From: Planctomycetota bacterium
GTDB lineage: Bacteria > Planctomycetota > Phycisphaerae > WQYP01 > JAJZKY01
Direction: 5' to 3'
Assembly (NCBI GenBank): GCA_021803885.1
Contig: JAJZKY010000210.1
Location: 1-7,467 of the forward strand
Length of the DNA stretch: 7,467 nucleotides
Shown here: positions 7,175 to 7,467 of the stretch, in pieces
Layout of the letters: each line of letters begins with the position of its first letter
Numbering within the stretch: position 1 is the stretch's first letter
Program-made: the position numbers and the translations under genes
Notes under the pieces: model-generated
What the model was told of the DNA's origin: nothing
The model's database searches: none
Seen by the model: the letters and a program-made list of their open reading frames with translations, nothing else

Positions 7175-7180
7175 CACCTC
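7175..7180 (-). promoter_or_regulatory. Shine-Dalgarno site deciding the GH2 start
   Basis: GAGGTG on the minus strand lies directly before CTT and the ATG at 7171-7169, so the GAGG core is 5 bases from the start. The upstream in-frame GTG at 7177 is part of this site and therefore unlikely to be the initiation codon. The encoded Tat signal is intact from the ATG. Confidence 0.75.
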
Positions 7181-7244
7181 ATATCAGTATAACTGGCGCA
7201 AAGGCAGACCATTGCCGATGCGGATTTAATTTTTTACTGGGGCG

Positions 7245-7250
7245 ATTATA
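7245..7250 (-). promoter_or_regulatory. -10 box of the likely cassette promoter
   Basis: A perfect TATAAT on the minus strand. Transcription would start near 7238, giving a leader of about 67 bases before the GH2 ATG. No good TTGACA-like box is found at 15-18 bases upstream (ATAGTC at 17), so an activator may be needed or the box may be fortuitous. It is the best promoter candidate for the GH2-esterase-GH53 gene row. Confidence 0.45.
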
Positions 7251-7276
7251 CCGCTCAGGCCCCAACCGACTATCTT

Positions 7277-7305
7277 TTTTTACGCCGTATTCGCGCCGGC
7301 GTCAA
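7277..7305 (-). promoter_or_regulatory. Second, weaker candidate promoter near the IS5 end
   Basis: TTGACG (7300-7305) is followed after 17 bases by TAAAAA (7277-7282) on the minus strand. The -35 box matches the consensus at five of six positions and the -10 box at four of six. It overlaps the stop codon of the IS5 transposase frame, so it lies outside the inferred end of the element. It could feed transcription into the cassette, either instead of or together with the TATAAT box downstream. Confidence 0.3.
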
Positions 7306-7466
7306 ATATTGATTTTGTTGTCCCATATAAGCGTACCCTGGGCTCTGTCTGAAAACAACAATTTGAGATATTGTCGGATCATGGCGAGCTGCAGCATGGC
7401 GTGGAAGTGCACCGCCAGTTTCTCGAATCGCGTGCCAATCCGGCGGAGCTCCTTGAGCCAGCCGAC
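7302..7466 (-). CDS. IS5-family transposase, C-terminal part only (runs off window)
   Basis: The minus-strand frame entering at the right edge reads WLKELRRIGTRFEKLAVHF followed by HAMLQLAMIRQYLKLLFSD. This is the characteristic C-terminus of IS5-family DDE transposases (the FGWLK..RRI.TR.EK segment at the end of the catalytic domain). Only 54 residues are visible and the N-terminal part with the first two catalytic aspartates is outside the window. The catalytic glutamate normally precedes this segment and is also not visible. The frame does not stop at the inferred element end (about 7340). It continues through RAQGTLIWDNKINI to a TGA at 7304-7302, so the last dozen residues are probably encoded by flanking DNA. 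Whether the rest of the gene is intact cannot be judged. Confidence 0.82.
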   Translation of the reverse strand, partial: VGWLKELRRIGTRFEKLAVHFHAMLQLAMIRQYLKLLFSDRAQGTLIWDNKINI

Positions 7467-7467
7467 G
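7340..7467 (-). mobile_element. End of an IS5-family insertion sequence, continuing beyond the window
   Basis: GGGCTCTGTCTGAAAAC (7340-7356, plus strand) sits at the point where the transposase C-terminus ends. It resembles the GnGnCTGTCTGAAAA-type terminal repeats of many IS5-group elements. I therefore place the element's edge at about 7340, accurate to a few bases. The opposite end and its inverted repeat lie outside, so length, target duplication and integrity are unknown. Confidence 0.6.

Noticed and set aside
7186..7191. TATACT, a -10-like box on the minus strand
   Set aside because: It is so close to the GAGGTG site that the transcript would start at or within the ribosome-binding site, and no -35 box is found at the right distance (CAATGG).

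Overview
The window reads as a small polysaccharide-degrading gene cassette on the minus strand, lying between two insertion sequences of different families. The DNA is moderately GC-rich, and the genes use clear Shine-Dalgarno sites at three of four resolvable starts. A Tat-exported glycoside hydrolase, a Sec-exported GH53 enzyme, a secreted esterase and an IS1380-type element together recall Planctomycetes or Verrucomicrobia-like environmental bacteria. This placement is an inference from gene style, since no marker gene is present.

Layout from the right edge, following transcription of the cassette. At 7302-7466 is the 3' end of an IS5-family transposase gene that runs off the window. Next is a short promoter and leader region (7172-7301) with a perfect TATAAT box. 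Then come a 1026-residue GH2-type glycosidase (4091-7171), an alpha/beta-hydrolase esterase (3095-4006), a 179-base spacer with several RNA hairpins, and a GH53 endo-beta-1,4-galactanase-like protein (1749-2915). After a non-coding stretch comes a complete IS1380-family transposase gene (59-1453), also on the minus strand. At the left edge a Shine-Dalgarno-preceded ATG may begin one more gene.

The three enzymes make biochemical sense together. GH53 enzymes cut the beta-1,4-galactan backbone of type I arabinogalactan (pectic side chains), GH2 enzymes often release galactose from the resulting oligosaccharides, and an acetyl-esterase-like hydrolase could remove acyl groups that block the glycosidases. 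All three carry export signals, so the work would be outside the cytoplasm. No transporter, regulator or SusC/D pair is visible. The GH53 protein keeps both catalytic glutamates but departs from the usual family residues at several substrate-cleft positions. The GH2 protein carries an extra C-terminal alpha/beta domain, so the exact substrates are open.

No tRNA, rRNA, CRISPR array, origin or attachment site was seen. I found no clearly novel system. The points most worth a second look are the divergent GH53 cleft, the GH2 C-terminal domain, the IS5 transposase frame that has no stop inside the element, and the hairpin cluster between the esterase and GH53 genes.
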